The position numbers and the translations under genes were made by a program. A DNA stretch of 64,000 nt, taken from positions 259,417 to 323,416 of the forward strand of contig NW_019775551.1 of the NCBI RefSeq assembly GCF_001039355.2, read 5' to 3'. Shown here piece after piece: positions 20,641 to 33,082 of this stretch. The notes beneath the pieces were generated by a model. The model saw nothing but the letters and a program-made list of their open reading frames with translations. It was not told where the DNA came from and ran no database searches. This stretch comes from Lingula anatina (taxonomy: Eukaryota > Brachiopoda > Lingulata > Lingulida > Lingulidae). How positions within the stretch are numbered: the stretch's first letter is position 1; each line of letters opens with the position of its first letter.

Positions 20641-22745
20641 TACCAACTAAAAACGATAAAACTCACGTGAGTAAGACTTTTGTAACGTGAACAAAGGCTG
20701 GTTTAGACAGATACAGAGACAGAAAAGTCTCAGATAAATTCGATTCTCTCATCGAAAACTCACCCAATAGGGCCTACCAATGCAAACTCAGCTTGAAAGA
20801 CAAACGTTATCACCTTACTGTATGTAGAGTTGATAGCCCTTTTATCATTGCATATTCATGCAATAGGCCAATCTATCGCTTGTAACGTAGGCCTACGATC
20901 TTGCGTCTGGTTGTAAATCAGTAGCCGAATACCCCGGGATAAGTCGTTAAATATGAATTTTAGAGTCCCAATCCTCTTTTGTGTACCTTTAGTTTACGAG
21001 TACCTATAACCTATCTCTATCTCATTGGGGATCACAGATTGGTTTTCACTAAATATTCACACATATGCCTCTGGTAGGCCTATATTCCTGACACGATTTT
21101 TGCGATGAAGACAAATGCACATAATTAATGTATTGTCATCCGCGGCCCTGAGGGAGGGTGCGCGTGGCCGGCCAAAGCAAGTTTTGATATTTCAGTTAGA
21201 CCAAACAAAAACGACACTAAAAAGTTAGTGAACGAGCGGCGCTAAATGAGTGTCGGTAAGATGTATCAGATACGCATTTCTTGCTATAAAGATGACGTTT
21301 TTTAATTTCATTTACACATTTCACATTTTTTTCTCTTCCATCTTGGAAAAAATACAAAAGGTCTCCACTATTTTTTTGCAGCTGGAGGTCAGAGTTCACC
21401 TAAAGCAATGAGCTATATATGCCTATAGCAATCAGTGCGGCACAACAATTAAGTCTCACCCAGCACAATTATGCCGCTGTCCTCCCGAGTGTATTCTCAT
21501 GATATTCAACTGCCCATATTCGACTTCTTTTCGACACCAAACATCGAAGAAAACCAAATTTCGAAAGTCTATTACGGTTATTCTCAATTTAGCGTTTAAG
21601 AACGATAAAGCCCCTTAAATAAAAAGTACTTGATGTCTATATTTCTTAATTAACAGCTTAGATGTCATGGAAAATAGTATAAAACACCAAATCGGCTCGA
21701 GCAATGGTTTGTAAGTAGAAGTATTTTTAAAGGAAAGATCCATTTTATGTGCAAATTTCGTATATAAGATTTTTCTAAAAACTGAAATAAGATAATTGTA
21801 GACCCTCGCTGCTTTCAGTGCATTGTCACGGATTTATTAAAATACATTTAATAATAAATGGAATGTTGGGGATACGCCTCGATGTTAATTCCAAGTACAA
21901 AATACTTCTCTGTAAAGGTGTTTTATTTTAATTCTAATGGTGTCTTGAGAAATAATAAAAAAAAAGTAAATAGATTTCCAAGACGAAGGGTCGATACGTG
22001 TTTGTAGTAAAAGATGAGGAAGAAAGACGAGTTTCTGAACAATTTATGCCAGCTGAAGCCAAGATATATTAGGTTGGTGGGTAATTAAATATATTAATTT
22101 GTTAAACAAGAGGCACCCCATCGAAACACTAAAATATTTGAATGAATATTTGTAGTGAGTCAGACAGTTACATACGATACAATATTTCTGGAAAATGAAT
22201 TTCATCAGGTGTATTGGTTTCAAATTCAATATTAAATACCAACAGTTTTAAAATATGCATGTTAAAAGAATAACAGAAACAGTACTCAACAATTGCATTT
22301 GTATATATAATAGTAAATTATTTTATTCAACATGTATTGTAGACTAGACGAATGTGCAAGCACTTAATATATATGACAATATGTATACCGTCGCCTATAT
22401 TCAACAACTGCTGTTGATAATTAATATATCAAAAATAAAGGTTATCCTCCACTTGTGGCCATTTTCCCTTCCTAAAAGTGCCAAATATAGTTTATGATTC
22501 AAATATTTAAACCACACTTATGTACCCTGTTACAATGTTCATTTTCTGTCAAATACACCCCAAATAAATTAACTTGTTTCCACGTTAACTTTTTGTTTTT
22601 CGTATTGTACTAAGTCTCGTTGTCCATTTTTTCAGTTTTATTATTAAAAAAGTTTAAGTGCATAACATGTTCACCCATTTTCATATCTTTACACATTGTA
22701 CTGTAAACTTACTTTCAGTGGTGGACAATAGCTATATAACATACT

Positions 22746-22827
<82 letters not shown>

Positions 22828-23238
22828 AGAAACAGTGTCAATGTCATAAAGAGAACTTTAACTATTGAACATTAGTGACACGGATCTGTGACTTTTTATA
22901 TGGAATATAAAATGTAAACAGGCGCTTACTTTGCTACGTAGATTCGTCTTTGCCTCGTATAATGACATGAACAATTCATTTTGTATGCAGCTTTGGTTTG
23001 AAGGGAACTTAAGTAAATCAAATTCAGCCATTCGGACTTTCGTGCCATTTTTATACAAAATGCGCCATTGGCAACAGCTGAAAAGGATATTGCATAAAAG
23101 TAACGCATGCCAAGTAACATATGTAAGCAAAAGTAAATGAATGAAAATATCACCGGTGCCATATGTCCAAATGGAGCCATTATCGAAATTCTGTAGCTTA
23201 ACCTTCCATAACTCAAAACTCCGCCTATTATTAAGATT
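20641..23238. other. Intergenic, no gene recognised
   Basis: AT-rich, with several copies of the palindrome TAGGCCTA at its left end (20889, 21077) and the (TA)n tract at 22749-22824. No exon seen. Confidence 0.45.
22749..22824. repeat. (TA)n microsatellite
   Basis: About 38 perfect TA units. Confidence 0.97.
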
Positions 23239-23243
23239 CAAAA

Positions 23244-23286
<43 letters not shown>

Positions 23287-23288
23287 AT
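23239..23288. repeat. (AAAT)n microsatellite
   Basis: About 12 AAAT units. The hydrophobic minus-strand frame at 22858-23322 runs through it and is not a gene. Confidence 0.95.
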
Positions 23289-23474
23289 GAGGAAAATGAA
23301 GCAGGGGAAGGGGTAACCCCATTTATAACCTATAGACCCCCCCCCCGTAAGAAACCAGGTTCAAAATGTTTGGGTCTTTTTTAATATATCACCATCGCCT
23401 GTCCATAAATTTCTCTTTTCATGCATTTTTTGTTGCAGTATCAATAGTCAGAAAATAGTAAAAATCGTTATAAG

Positions 23475-26400
23475 AGCGGCGTTATTTCAAAGCAGATGAA
23501 TTTATAAGTGCACGTTTACCCACTAATGTCAAACGTTGCCCTAAACAAAAATATACAAAAGATGGATATGCTAGAAGATACAAAATAAACAACATATCTA
23601 CAAAAGTTTCATAAGATTAAATGGGTCAAAATTTGGGAGCTTTATCCAGAGACGGTATGCCCATTTCGGTGCATTGCGACAAAATATCAAGTCGGATTAC
23701 ACCTTATTTTTAAAGTGACCAAAAGTGATTCCAAAATGATCAGTAGTTACAAAGACTAAAGGATTAATACATACAACTGCAGCTAAATAGGCTTTCTTGC
23801 TATCCTTTAAAACCTCTGGGACACATAAAAACCGCAAGGAGAAAATAATAATCACGTTATTACGTCAAAGGCTAAAATAGTCCACAAAGAAATAACCACA
23901 TCATATAATGAGAGAATAAGACGCGAATAAAGGGAGTATTGGAAAAAAGGCAACTGACAATAAAAGAAAACTATCTCACCATAATGGCATATTATATATA
24001 ATGCATGTCTGCACAGCAGGATTAATATTATTATATTAGCTAACTACATTCTATACAAAGATACAAAGATTTCGTATTGCAATATATATTGACCATTAGT
24101 CTCCACATCCTGAGAAGACTTTGACTTTTACCATGACTATGCACGGAGCACTGTCTCAGCCACTTCACATAGAATATATATAAGATTACTGGATATTGCA
24201 TAAATGGACTAAAGTTGCTTCGAAGAACTTTGATTCTTGTTCAGTTACTATATGATGAGCATTTAAAATTTAGATTTGTGCCGCCGAGGACTTCTGAACA
24301 TCTTAATGCAAGAAAATCCGAAATTCGGTGCATTTATTGGTCATATAGGCAAGTCCTCCCAAGCACTTTCAGAAAACACCATCAGTTTTTTATGACTTGG
24401 ATAATAACAGAAGTGTTAATATTTCACGGAAGGACAGACCTTATTTGAAGGTCAGGTACATATTATGATCATTGCAAGGTGCTCTCACGGCTATGGTCTG
24501 CATGCCTGTGCGGGTGAAACAATTAATAACTTAACAACTCCGACTGACATATATTATTTCATCATCCATAATGAGCCTTAGCAGGATATTAAATCTAGCG
24601 CAACAATAATCTTAATACTTGTGATCCATAAAAAGGACATTCTCCGCTGAACACATTGTAAGGACGACATCAAGTCAGTCAATTTTTGAGCCTTATAGTC
24701 TTGGGTACTGAATTTGACTCTTAACAATGTCCCAGACTAACTTTGCACAACGCGATATTCAAAACAGCAAAAAGTTATTGTTTCTGGGGACAAAATTCAA
24801 TGGTTATAAGATCATCGTTCCGTTTTTCTTTACATTGCATGGCGCCGTCTGTTTGAACGCATGGCGGTATCATGAAGGGACAAAACACGGTTATCCATCC
24901 ACAATTCGGTGTTTACATCCAGGTGCAGACTTTGGCAGACATCTTTTCGAAATCGTTTGCACATTTTTAAATATTTGAACGAGGTACCACATTGATTTGT
25001 CCCATGCACGCTTTGTAAAAGTAGAAAAAATATACGTTTGAGCGATTTAATAGATTCGAAGCTAGATTCTAAACCGTTCATTTCACAACCTCTCCGTATG
25101 CCCTGACAAGGTGGAGGTGGAGTCACTTTGAGAATTTTCAGATATGCTCTGTAACGTATCTGTCTTGAGGAAACCATTGGTCAAAGAATGATGTCCGCCA
25201 TGTTCTTGTTTCTGCGAGTCATTTTGCTCGGAAAACCCTGACTCGGAACTTGCGCCGTCGCTATCACTTGGCGCGAGTTGGCTATCCTTGCAACCCCTGT
25301 CAGCAAACAGTGGATCATCTGAATCCTCAAGGTCAAGGTCAACTATATGATCGGATAAATCGTCACCATTTAAATACTTATGGTTGTTGATGACCTCAAC
25401 AGTGTCTGAGTCCTCGAAACTTAGCTCCTCCAAGTCCTCCAATGCCGTTACGAAATTTATTGCGCTTAAGTCGTCTGCTTCCGCGCTAGATTCCGAACAT
25501 TCCATTGATCTATCCATAATATCTTCCTCTTCCTCTTCTTCTTCTTCTTCCTCCTCCTCCTCAACGATACACATAGAGGCTCCAAATTTCGCGTTGGACT
25601 CAATATGCTCCGACTCCCCGTCCTCACAAATTGCGATCAGTTTTGGCGCGCTAAGTGACCTTTCGATCGGTGGCTTAAAATTCTGTCCGGGACTGAGGAG
25701 TTTTTTCCGTAGGGGCACCTGTGGCTGTCCCGCAGATCCCAAAGACTGGGATCTTGCCAGGCGAGAGTTCTGCCGTCTGGTTTTCTCCCTCATAAACTCC
25801 GTGAGTGCCTCTTTTAATTTCGCTTTTAACTGAGTCTCAATTTGCTCGGCTTTGTGCTTGCTGGAGCACAACACAGCGTGGCAACGTAATTCCACTTTCA
25901 TTTTCTTCCCCTCGTGTCTATAAACCCATGCAAATAACCTTGGATACTCAGGGTGGGCTACACAGTATAAAATCCGGTGTGCAGAATATTCCGTCATCCC
26001 CTGTTCTCTAGTGTATACTTTCAAACCGGATGCGCTGATGGAGAAGTCCATTTCCATAGCAGGTACGGGCCGTGTCAGATAGTTATTCCACAGGAGAGAC
26101 ACGGGCTTGTCCACGCACCCCTCTCCTTTAGTCATACTAGTCTGTACGTTTCCAAGGTAACGTACTTTATATGAGGGCTCCCGCTCACTGATAGTGATTT
26201 TCTTTTTGCGAAAAAGATTCATGACTGCGGTTTGCGTTTTTAGTTTTTCTTATTCCTGAAACAGACTGCTGCGATCTGTGTGTGCTCACTAAGTAAGTAA
26301 CGATGCCAGGGAAGTCAGCGTCCGTCGTTTTATTTAGGGTTTGTCCGTTTTAGACCCGATCTTGGCTATCCTTCTTGGTCCATCTTCCAAGTATCCAAAG

Positions 26401-27911
26401 ATTTCATTCTTCGACTGAATGTTTTTGCCATTCTCTTTATTCCCCAAAATCTGAAAGAACAAGAAAATTAAATTTAGTTACTGATAATTTAAGAGATACA
26501 CGAGGTCAGTCGACTTTGTACACTGCCGCTATATTGCTTCAATATCATCTTAACCAAGAAGGAAAACTCACTTTGCGCGATCAATGCACACCAAGTGTTA
26601 TAATTCTCCAAATGAAGAACCAGCAATTCTATAACCCATTCAATATACAACTGGTCTAGCCGAAGGTGGAAGAATAGCGCAGACGACCCTCAACGAGATA
26701 GGTGATGTTATTTTTTTCACAATATGGCCTCAGAAGGTGAAGGCACCCCGTCAGCGCTGTACATTCACTGAGTGTCATACAACGGCAGCGGGCCGGTCAG
26801 AGCGACCCGTACCTTGCTTGAGGTGGAAATGAAGTGTTTTGAGAACGATGCACGTGATTAAAATAATGTACCGGGTATCGCGACTGGTTTAGGCGCAGCC
26901 GGCTGCACATCTGTTTTGAGAATGTCATATTATAACTCGATCTGAGGTACTGTCACGATTTTTTTTAAAAGGAAAAGTCACTAAAATTGAAAATGTATTA
27001 CACATTGTATTTTCATATTGATAAATATTAGGTTGTATCACAGTTATAATGAACTGTTAATGATTAAACGTGTGACATTAATGGAGTCAATGCCGTTGTG
27101 ATAACGGCGTATTAATATTTAGGTCGGACGTTATATAGCGTCTCTGACTAACGTTCATATCCTCCTTAGATTCCGACATTATCTAATTCTAGTGATCGCT
27201 TTTTTCTGATCGGAAATTGAATAAAACTGAGTTGAGAGTTTCTATTCCAAGTAACACATTGAATTGTTGGCAAAACTATAACAAACGGGGAATCGTAAAG
27301 TATGTGATAAAAAATAATAAAGCTCTTATCCCAATGCTGACCTACAGAACCATAGAGAAATAAAAAGAAAATAAAAAAGGTAAGATGTTACTTTGCCAAA
27401 TTAATAAATTAACTTCCTTCATTTGTTATCTTCAGTTTAGGCGTATGATCCATATGCTTTTTGATTATACCATTGAGGGGTTTATGTTTCATAGAACTGA
27501 ATGAGTCTCTTTAAACAAGGATTGACACCTACAACATCATCTGAGAATGGGAGAAATGTTATTTTGTTCCACGTTTCGGGACAACACAGTCCAGTACGGT
27601 ATTGTGACAAGGGCATAACCGCATTTTTTGGCCTAACAAATGCACAAGCCTGTTCTCGGGGAGGACACCGTCATCTTTATACTGGCAGACGGCAATCATT
27701 ACTCGTGGCAGACGACACTTTGACGACCAGCTGCGCGCGCGGCAACATGGCGTTTGCATGATGGGCATGGCAAAAATGTGGTATCCATGTACAACGAACA
27801 GATACTGCCTTACAGCTGATGCAGTTGACCTTAGAGTCCAACGACTGCTTCAAAGTGGGACACACTGTCATTAAACTGGTTTACCTGTCCAAACTTTACA
27901 AAACAGTGTGC
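23475..27911. repeat. 4.4 kb duplicated segment, copy A
   Basis: Matches 27914-32346 along its whole length with only scattered base changes and small indels, in coding and non-coding parts alike. Ends in GTGTGC at the point where copy B enters a (GT)n tract. Contains the FAM43-like gene at 25083-26222. Confidence 0.95.
25083..26222 (-). CDS. FAM43-like PID-domain protein, copy A
   Basis: A 379-residue, single-exon open frame. Residues about 15-145 form a PID/PTB-type domain: YKVRYLGNVQTSMTKGEGC, then HRILYCVAHPEYPRLFAWVY and MKVELRCHAVLCSS. After it come RKKLLSPGQNF, PPIERSLSAPKL and ICEDGE, an order and spacing I recognise from vertebrate FAM43A/FAM43B, including the SRSAPKL-type motif and the following acidic stretch. 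The C-terminal half is acidic and disordered, with a 13-Glu run (CAG-free, mixed GAA/GAG) and Ser-rich tail. PID domains bind NPxY-type peptides; the function of FAM43 is poorly known. The start is the first ATG, followed by the basic FRKKK. The antisense Ser-rich frame is its shadow. Confidence 0.9.
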   Translation of the reverse strand: MNLFRKKKITISEREPSYKVRYLGNVQTSMTKGEGCVDKPVSLLWNNYLTRPVPAMEMDFSISASGLKVYTREQGMTEYSAHRILYCVAHPEYPRLFAWVYRHEGKKMKVELRCHAVLCSSKHKAEQIETQLKAKLKEALTEFMREKTRRQNSRLARSQSLGSAGQPQVPLRKKLLSPGQNFKPPIERSLSAPKLIAICEDGESEHIESNAKFGASMCIVEEEEEEEEEEEEEDIMDRSMECSESSAEADDLSAINFVTALEDLEELSFEDSDTVEVINNHKYLNGDDLSDHIVDLDLEDSDDPLFADRGCKDSQLAPSDSDGASSESGFSEQNDSQKQEHGGHHSLTNGFLKTDTLQSISENSQSDSTSTLSGHTERL

Positions 27912-27912
27912 N
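27912..27912. other. Single N at the joint of the two FAM43 segments
   Basis: Lone unresolved base exactly between copies A and B of the 4.4 kb duplication. Confidence 0.95.
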
Positions 27913-27913
27913 C

Positions 27914-30900
27914 AGCGGCGTTATTTCAAAGCAGATGAATTTATAAGTGCACGTTTACCCACTAATGTCAAACGTTGCCCTAAACAAAAATATACAAAAG
28001 ATGGATATGCTAGAAGATACAAAATAAACAACATATCTACAAAAGTTTCATAAAATTAAATGGGTCAAAATTTGGGAGCTTTATCCAGAGACGGTATGCC
28101 CATTTCGGTGCATTGCGACAAAATGTCAAGTCGGATTACACCTTATTTTTAAAGTGACCAAAAGTGATTTCAAAATGATCAGTAGTTACAAAGACTAAAA
28201 GATTAATACATACAACTGCAACTAAATAAGCTTTCTTGCTATCCTTTAAAACCTCTGGGACACATAAAAACCGCAAGGAGAAAATAATAATCACGTTATT
28301 ACGTCAAAGGCTAAAATAGTCCACAAAGAAATAACCACATCATATAATAAGAATAAGACGCGAATAAAGGGAGTATTGGAAGAAAGGCAACTGACAATAA
28401 ATGAAAACTATATCACCATAATGGCATATTATATATAAACATGTCTGCACAGCAGGATTAATATTATTATATTAGCTAACTACATTCTATACAAAGATAC
28501 AAAGATTTCGTATTGCAATATATATTGACCATTAGTCTCCCCATCCTGAGAAGACTGACTTTTACCATGACTATGCACGGAGCATTGTCTCAGCCACTTC
28601 ACACAGACTAAATATAAGATTACTGGATATTGCATAAATGGACTAAAGTTGCTTCGAAGAACTTTGATTCTTGTTCAGTTACTATATGATGAGCATTTAA
28701 AATTTAGATTTGCGCCGCCGAGGACTTCTGAACATCTTAATGCAAGAAAATCCGAAATTCGGTGCATTTATTGGTCACATAGTCAAGTCCTCCCAAGCAC
28801 TTTCAGAAAACACCATCAGTTTTTTATGACTTGGATAATAACAGAAGTGTTAATATTTCACGGAAGGACAGACCTTATTTGAAGGCCAGGTACATATTAT
28901 GATCATTGCAAGGTGCTCTCACGGCTATGGTCTGCATGCCTGTGCGGGTGAAACAATTAATAACTTAACAACTCCGACTGAAATAAATTATTTCATCATC
29001 CATAATGAGCCTTAGCAGGATATTAAATCTAGCGCAACAATAATCTTAATACTTGTTATCCATAAAAAGGACATTCTCCGCTGAACACATTGTAAGGACG
29101 ACATCAAGTCAGTCAATTTTTGAGCCTTATAGTCTTGGATACTGAATTTGACTCTTAACAATGTCCCAGACTAACTTTGCACAACGCGATATTCAAAACG
29201 GCAAAAAGTTATTGTTTCTGGGGACAAATTCAATGGTTATAAGCGTCATCGTTCCGTTTTTCTTTACATTGCATGGCGCCGTCTGTTTGAACGCATGGCG
29301 GTATCATGAAGGGATAAAGCACGGTTATCCATCCACAATTCGGTGTTTACATCCAGGCGCAGACTTTGGCAGACATCATCTTTTCGAAATCGTTTGCACA
29401 TTTTTAAATAACTGAACGAGGTACCAGATTGATATGTCCCATGCACGCTTTGTAAAAGTAGAAAAAAATATACGTTTGAGCGATTTAATAGATTCGAAGC
29501 TAGATTCTAAACCGTTCATTTCACAACCTCTCCGTATGCCCTGACAAGGTGGAGGTGGAGTCACTTTGAGAATTTTCAGATATGCTCTGTAACGTATCTG
29601 TCTTTAGGAAACCATTGGTCAAAGAATGATGTCCGCCATGTTCTTGTTTCTGCGAGTCATTTTGCTCGGAAAACCCCGACTCGGAACTGGCGCCGTCACT
29701 ATCACTTGGCGCGAGTTGGCTATCCTTGCAACCCCTGTCAGCAAATAATGGATCGTCTGAATCCTCAAGGTCAAGGTCAACTATATGATCGGATAAATCG
29801 TCACCATTTAAATACTTATGGTTGTTGATGACCTCAACAGCGTCTGAGTCCTCGAAACTTAGCTCCTCCAAGTCCTCCAATGCCGTTACGAAATTTATTG
29901 CGCTTAAGTCGTCTGCTTCCGCGCTAGATTCCGAACATTCCATTGATCTATCCATAATATCTTCCTCTTCCTCTTCTTCTTCTTCCTCCTCCTCCTCAAC
30001 GATACACATAGAGGCTCCAAATTTCGCGTTGGACTCAATATGCTCCGACTCCCCGTCCTCACAAATTGCGATCAGTTTTGGCGCGCTAAGTGACCTTTCG
30101 ATCGGTGGCTTAAAATTCTGTCCGGGACTGAGGAGTTTTTTCCGTAGGGGCACCTGTGGCTGTCCCGCAGATCCCAAAGACTGGGATCTTGCCAGGCGAG
30201 AGTTCTGCCGTCTGGTTTTCTCCCTCATAAACTCCGTGAGTGCCTCTTTTAATTTCGCTTTTAACTGAGTCTCAATTTGCTCGGCTTTGTGCTTGCTGGA
30301 ACACAACACAGCGTGGCAACGTAATTCCACTTTCATTTTCTTCCCCTCGTGTCTATAAACCCACGCAAATAACCTTGGATACTCAGGGTGGGCTACACAG
30401 TATAAAATCCGGTGTGCGGAATATTCCGTCATCCCCTGTTCCCTAGTGTATACTTTCAAACCGGATGCGCTGATGGAGAAGTCCATCTCCATAGCAGGTA
30501 CGGGCCGTGTCAGATAGTTATTCCACAGGAGAGACACCGGCTTGTCCACGCACCCCTCTCCTTTAGTCATACTAGTCTGTACGTTTCCAAGGTAACGTAC
30601 TTTATATGAGGGCTCCCGCTCACTGATAGTGATTTTCTTTTTGCGAAAAAGATTCATGACTGCGGTTTGCGTTTTTTGTTTTCTTTATTCCTGAAACAGA
30701 CTGCTGCGGTCTGTGTGTGTTCACTAAGTAAGTAACGATGCCAGGGAAGTCAGCGTCCGTCGTTTTATTTAGGGTTTATCCGTTTTAGACCCGATCTTGG
30801 CTATCCTTCTTGGTCCATCTTCCAAGTATCCAATGATTTCATTCTTCGACTGAATGTTTTTGCCATTCTCTTTTTTCCCCAAAATCTGAAAGAACAAGAA

Positions 30901-32346
30901 AATTAAATTTAGTTACTGATAATATAAGAGATACACGAGGTCAGTCGACTTTGTACACTGCCGCTATATTGCTTCAATATCATCTTAACCATGAAGGAAA
31001 TCTCACTTGGCGCGATCAATGCACACCGAGTGTTATAATTCTCCAAATGAAGAACCGGCAATTCTATAACCCATTCAATATACAACTGGTCTAGCCGAAG
31101 GTGGAAGAATAGCGCAGACGACCCTCAACGAGATAGGTGATGTTATTTTTTTCACAATATGGCCTCAGAAGGTGAAGGCACCCCGTCAGCTCTGTACATT
31201 CACTGAGTGTCATACAACGGCGGCGGGTCGGTCAGAGCGACCCGTACCTTGCTTGAGGTGGAAATGAAGTGTTTTAAGAACGATGTACGTGATTGAAATA
31301 ATGTACCGGGTATCGCGACTGGTTTAGGCGCAGCCGGCTGCACATCTGTTTTGAGAATGTCATATTATAACTCGATCTGCGGTACTGGCACGATTTTCTT
31401 TAAAAGGAAAAGTCACTAAAATTGAAAATTTATTACACATTGTATTTTCATATTGATAAATATTAGGTTGTTTCACAGTTATAATAAACTGTTAATGATT
31501 AAACGTGAGACATTAATGGAGTTAATGCCGTTGTGATAACGGCGTATTAATATTTAGGTCGGACGTTATATAGCGTCTCTGACTAACGTTCATATCATCC
31601 TTAGATTCCGACATTATCTAATTCTAGTGATCGCTTTTTTCTGATCGGAAATTGGATAAAACTGAGTTGAGAGTTTCTATTCTAAGTAACACATTGAATT
31701 GTTGGCAAAACTATAACAAATGGGGAATCGTAAAGCATGTGATAAAAAATAATAAAGCTCTTATCCCAATGCTGACCTACAGAACCATAGAGAAATAAAA
31801 AGAAAATAAAAAAGGTAAGATGTTACTTTGCCAAATTAATAAATTAACTTCCTTCATTTGTTATCTTCAGTTTAGGCGTATGATCCATATGCTTTTTGAT
31901 TATACCATTGAGGGGTTTTTGTTTCATAGAACTGAATGAGTCTCTTTAAACAAGGATTGACACCTACAACATCATCTGAGAAAGGGAGAAATGTTATTTT
32001 GTTCCACGTTTCGGGACAACACAGTCCAGTACGGTATTGTGACAAGGGCATAACCGCATTTTTTGGCCTAACAAATGCACAAGCCTGTTCTCGGGGAGGA
32101 CACCGTCATCTTTATACTGGCAGACGGCAATCATTACTCGTGGCAGACGACACTTTGACGACCAGCTGCGCGCGCGGCAACATGGCGTTTGCATGATGGG
32201 CATGGCAAAAATGTGGTATCCATGTACAACGAACAGATACTGCCTTACAGCTGATGCAGTTGACCTTAGAGTCCAACGACTGCTTCAAAGTGGGACACAC
32301 TGTCATTAAACTGGTTTACCTGTCCAAACTTTACAAAACAGTGTGT
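27914..32346. repeat. 4.4 kb duplicated segment, copy B
   Basis: Head-to-tail copy of 23475-27911. Continues into unique sequence through a (GT)n/(G)n tract at 32340-32392. Confidence 0.95.
29521..30657 (-). CDS. FAM43-like PID-domain protein, copy B
   Basis: 378 residues. Against copy A I find one substitution (Thr to Ala in the FEDSD(T/A)VEV segment of the acidic tail) and one Glu fewer in the run (12 against 13); other base changes are silent. The PID domain is identical. If the duplication is an assembly artefact, this is the other allele of the same gene, and the Glu-run difference is an ordinary repeat polymorphism. Confidence 0.88.
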   Translation of the reverse strand: MNLFRKKKITISEREPSYKVRYLGNVQTSMTKGEGCVDKPVSLLWNNYLTRPVPAMEMDFSISASGLKVYTREQGMTEYSAHRILYCVAHPEYPRLFAWVYRHEGKKMKVELRCHAVLCSSKHKAEQIETQLKAKLKEALTEFMREKTRRQNSRLARSQSLGSAGQPQVPLRKKLLSPGQNFKPPIERSLSAPKLIAICEDGESEHIESNAKFGASMCIVEEEEEEEEEEEEDIMDRSMECSESSAEADDLSAINFVTALEDLEELSFEDSDAVEVINNHKYLNGDDLSDHIVDLDLEDSDDPLFADRGCKDSQLAPSDSDGASSESGFSEQNDSQKQEHGGHHSLTNGFLKTDTLQSISENSQSDSTSTLSGHTERL

Positions 32347-32392
32347 GTGTGTGTGTGTTTGCGTGCGTGTATGTGGGGGGGGGGGGGGGGGG
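32340..32392. repeat. (GT)n followed by poly(G)
   Basis: About 10 GT units, then a GT-rich stretch and about 18 G. A sequence type that often breaks assemblies. Confidence 0.9.
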
Positions 32393-33082
32393 CTAACTTG
32401 ATGTGGGGGCTAGGTAATCAAAAAAAAAAAAGAAAGAAAATTACAGTGGGAAAGGGGTGGATTTCTGTAAACCCCCCCCTCACCTTCATGCATTTACACC
32501 TGACGTGGTTCGAACAACTCACCCCCCGGCTGACACATCTACAGTGATTGATTATTCACATTTTATCAAAATCTGTATGCGTAACTGCTTCCCCACTGAG
32601 GCAGGGCGTATATGACATGTTTGTTAAGATTGCGCAAGGGCACACAAAACACACGTTATAAATTATAGCCTGGGCCTGTATACCTTAATTATAATATGTG
32701 AGCAAGTCATGTAAGTCTCGCATTGATATCACAAAACAAGTTCTTTGAAGCCATTCTGCCAAGAGCATTACTTTAATGTTTCATGAAACAACCGCAGTAT
32801 TTTATTATCGAGTCACATATTGAAATGCCACATCGCGATCCTTCAGACACCTAAAGCCTGCAGCCTATATATAAGGTGTCCCCCGATAGCGTTTCTAACC
32901 ATTTCTATTTTCGCGACTGTAATTTCTGTTTATAGATATTGCTAAAAGAAGTATAAATTAATATATATTGAATACCGTCAAGCACACTTAAAGTGCCAAA
33001 TTTTAATCAGTCATCGGCAAAAAGGCACAACTCTGTGTCCTTTCGGAACAATTTATACCCTCTATCCAACAGGAAGGCTTAT
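32393..33082. other. Intergenic, no gene recognised
   Basis: Unique sequence between the two duplicated blocks; no exon or repeat seen. Confidence 0.4.

Noticed and set aside
22858-23322. 154-codon minus-strand hydrophobic frame
   Set aside because: Runs through the (AAAT)n microsatellite and has no family resemblance or splice context.
25384-25833. 149-codon + strand frame with a long Ser run
   Set aside because: It is the antisense of the Glu-run region of the FAM43-like gene; the Ser run is the complement of GAA/GAG codons. The same holds for the frame at 29822-30268.
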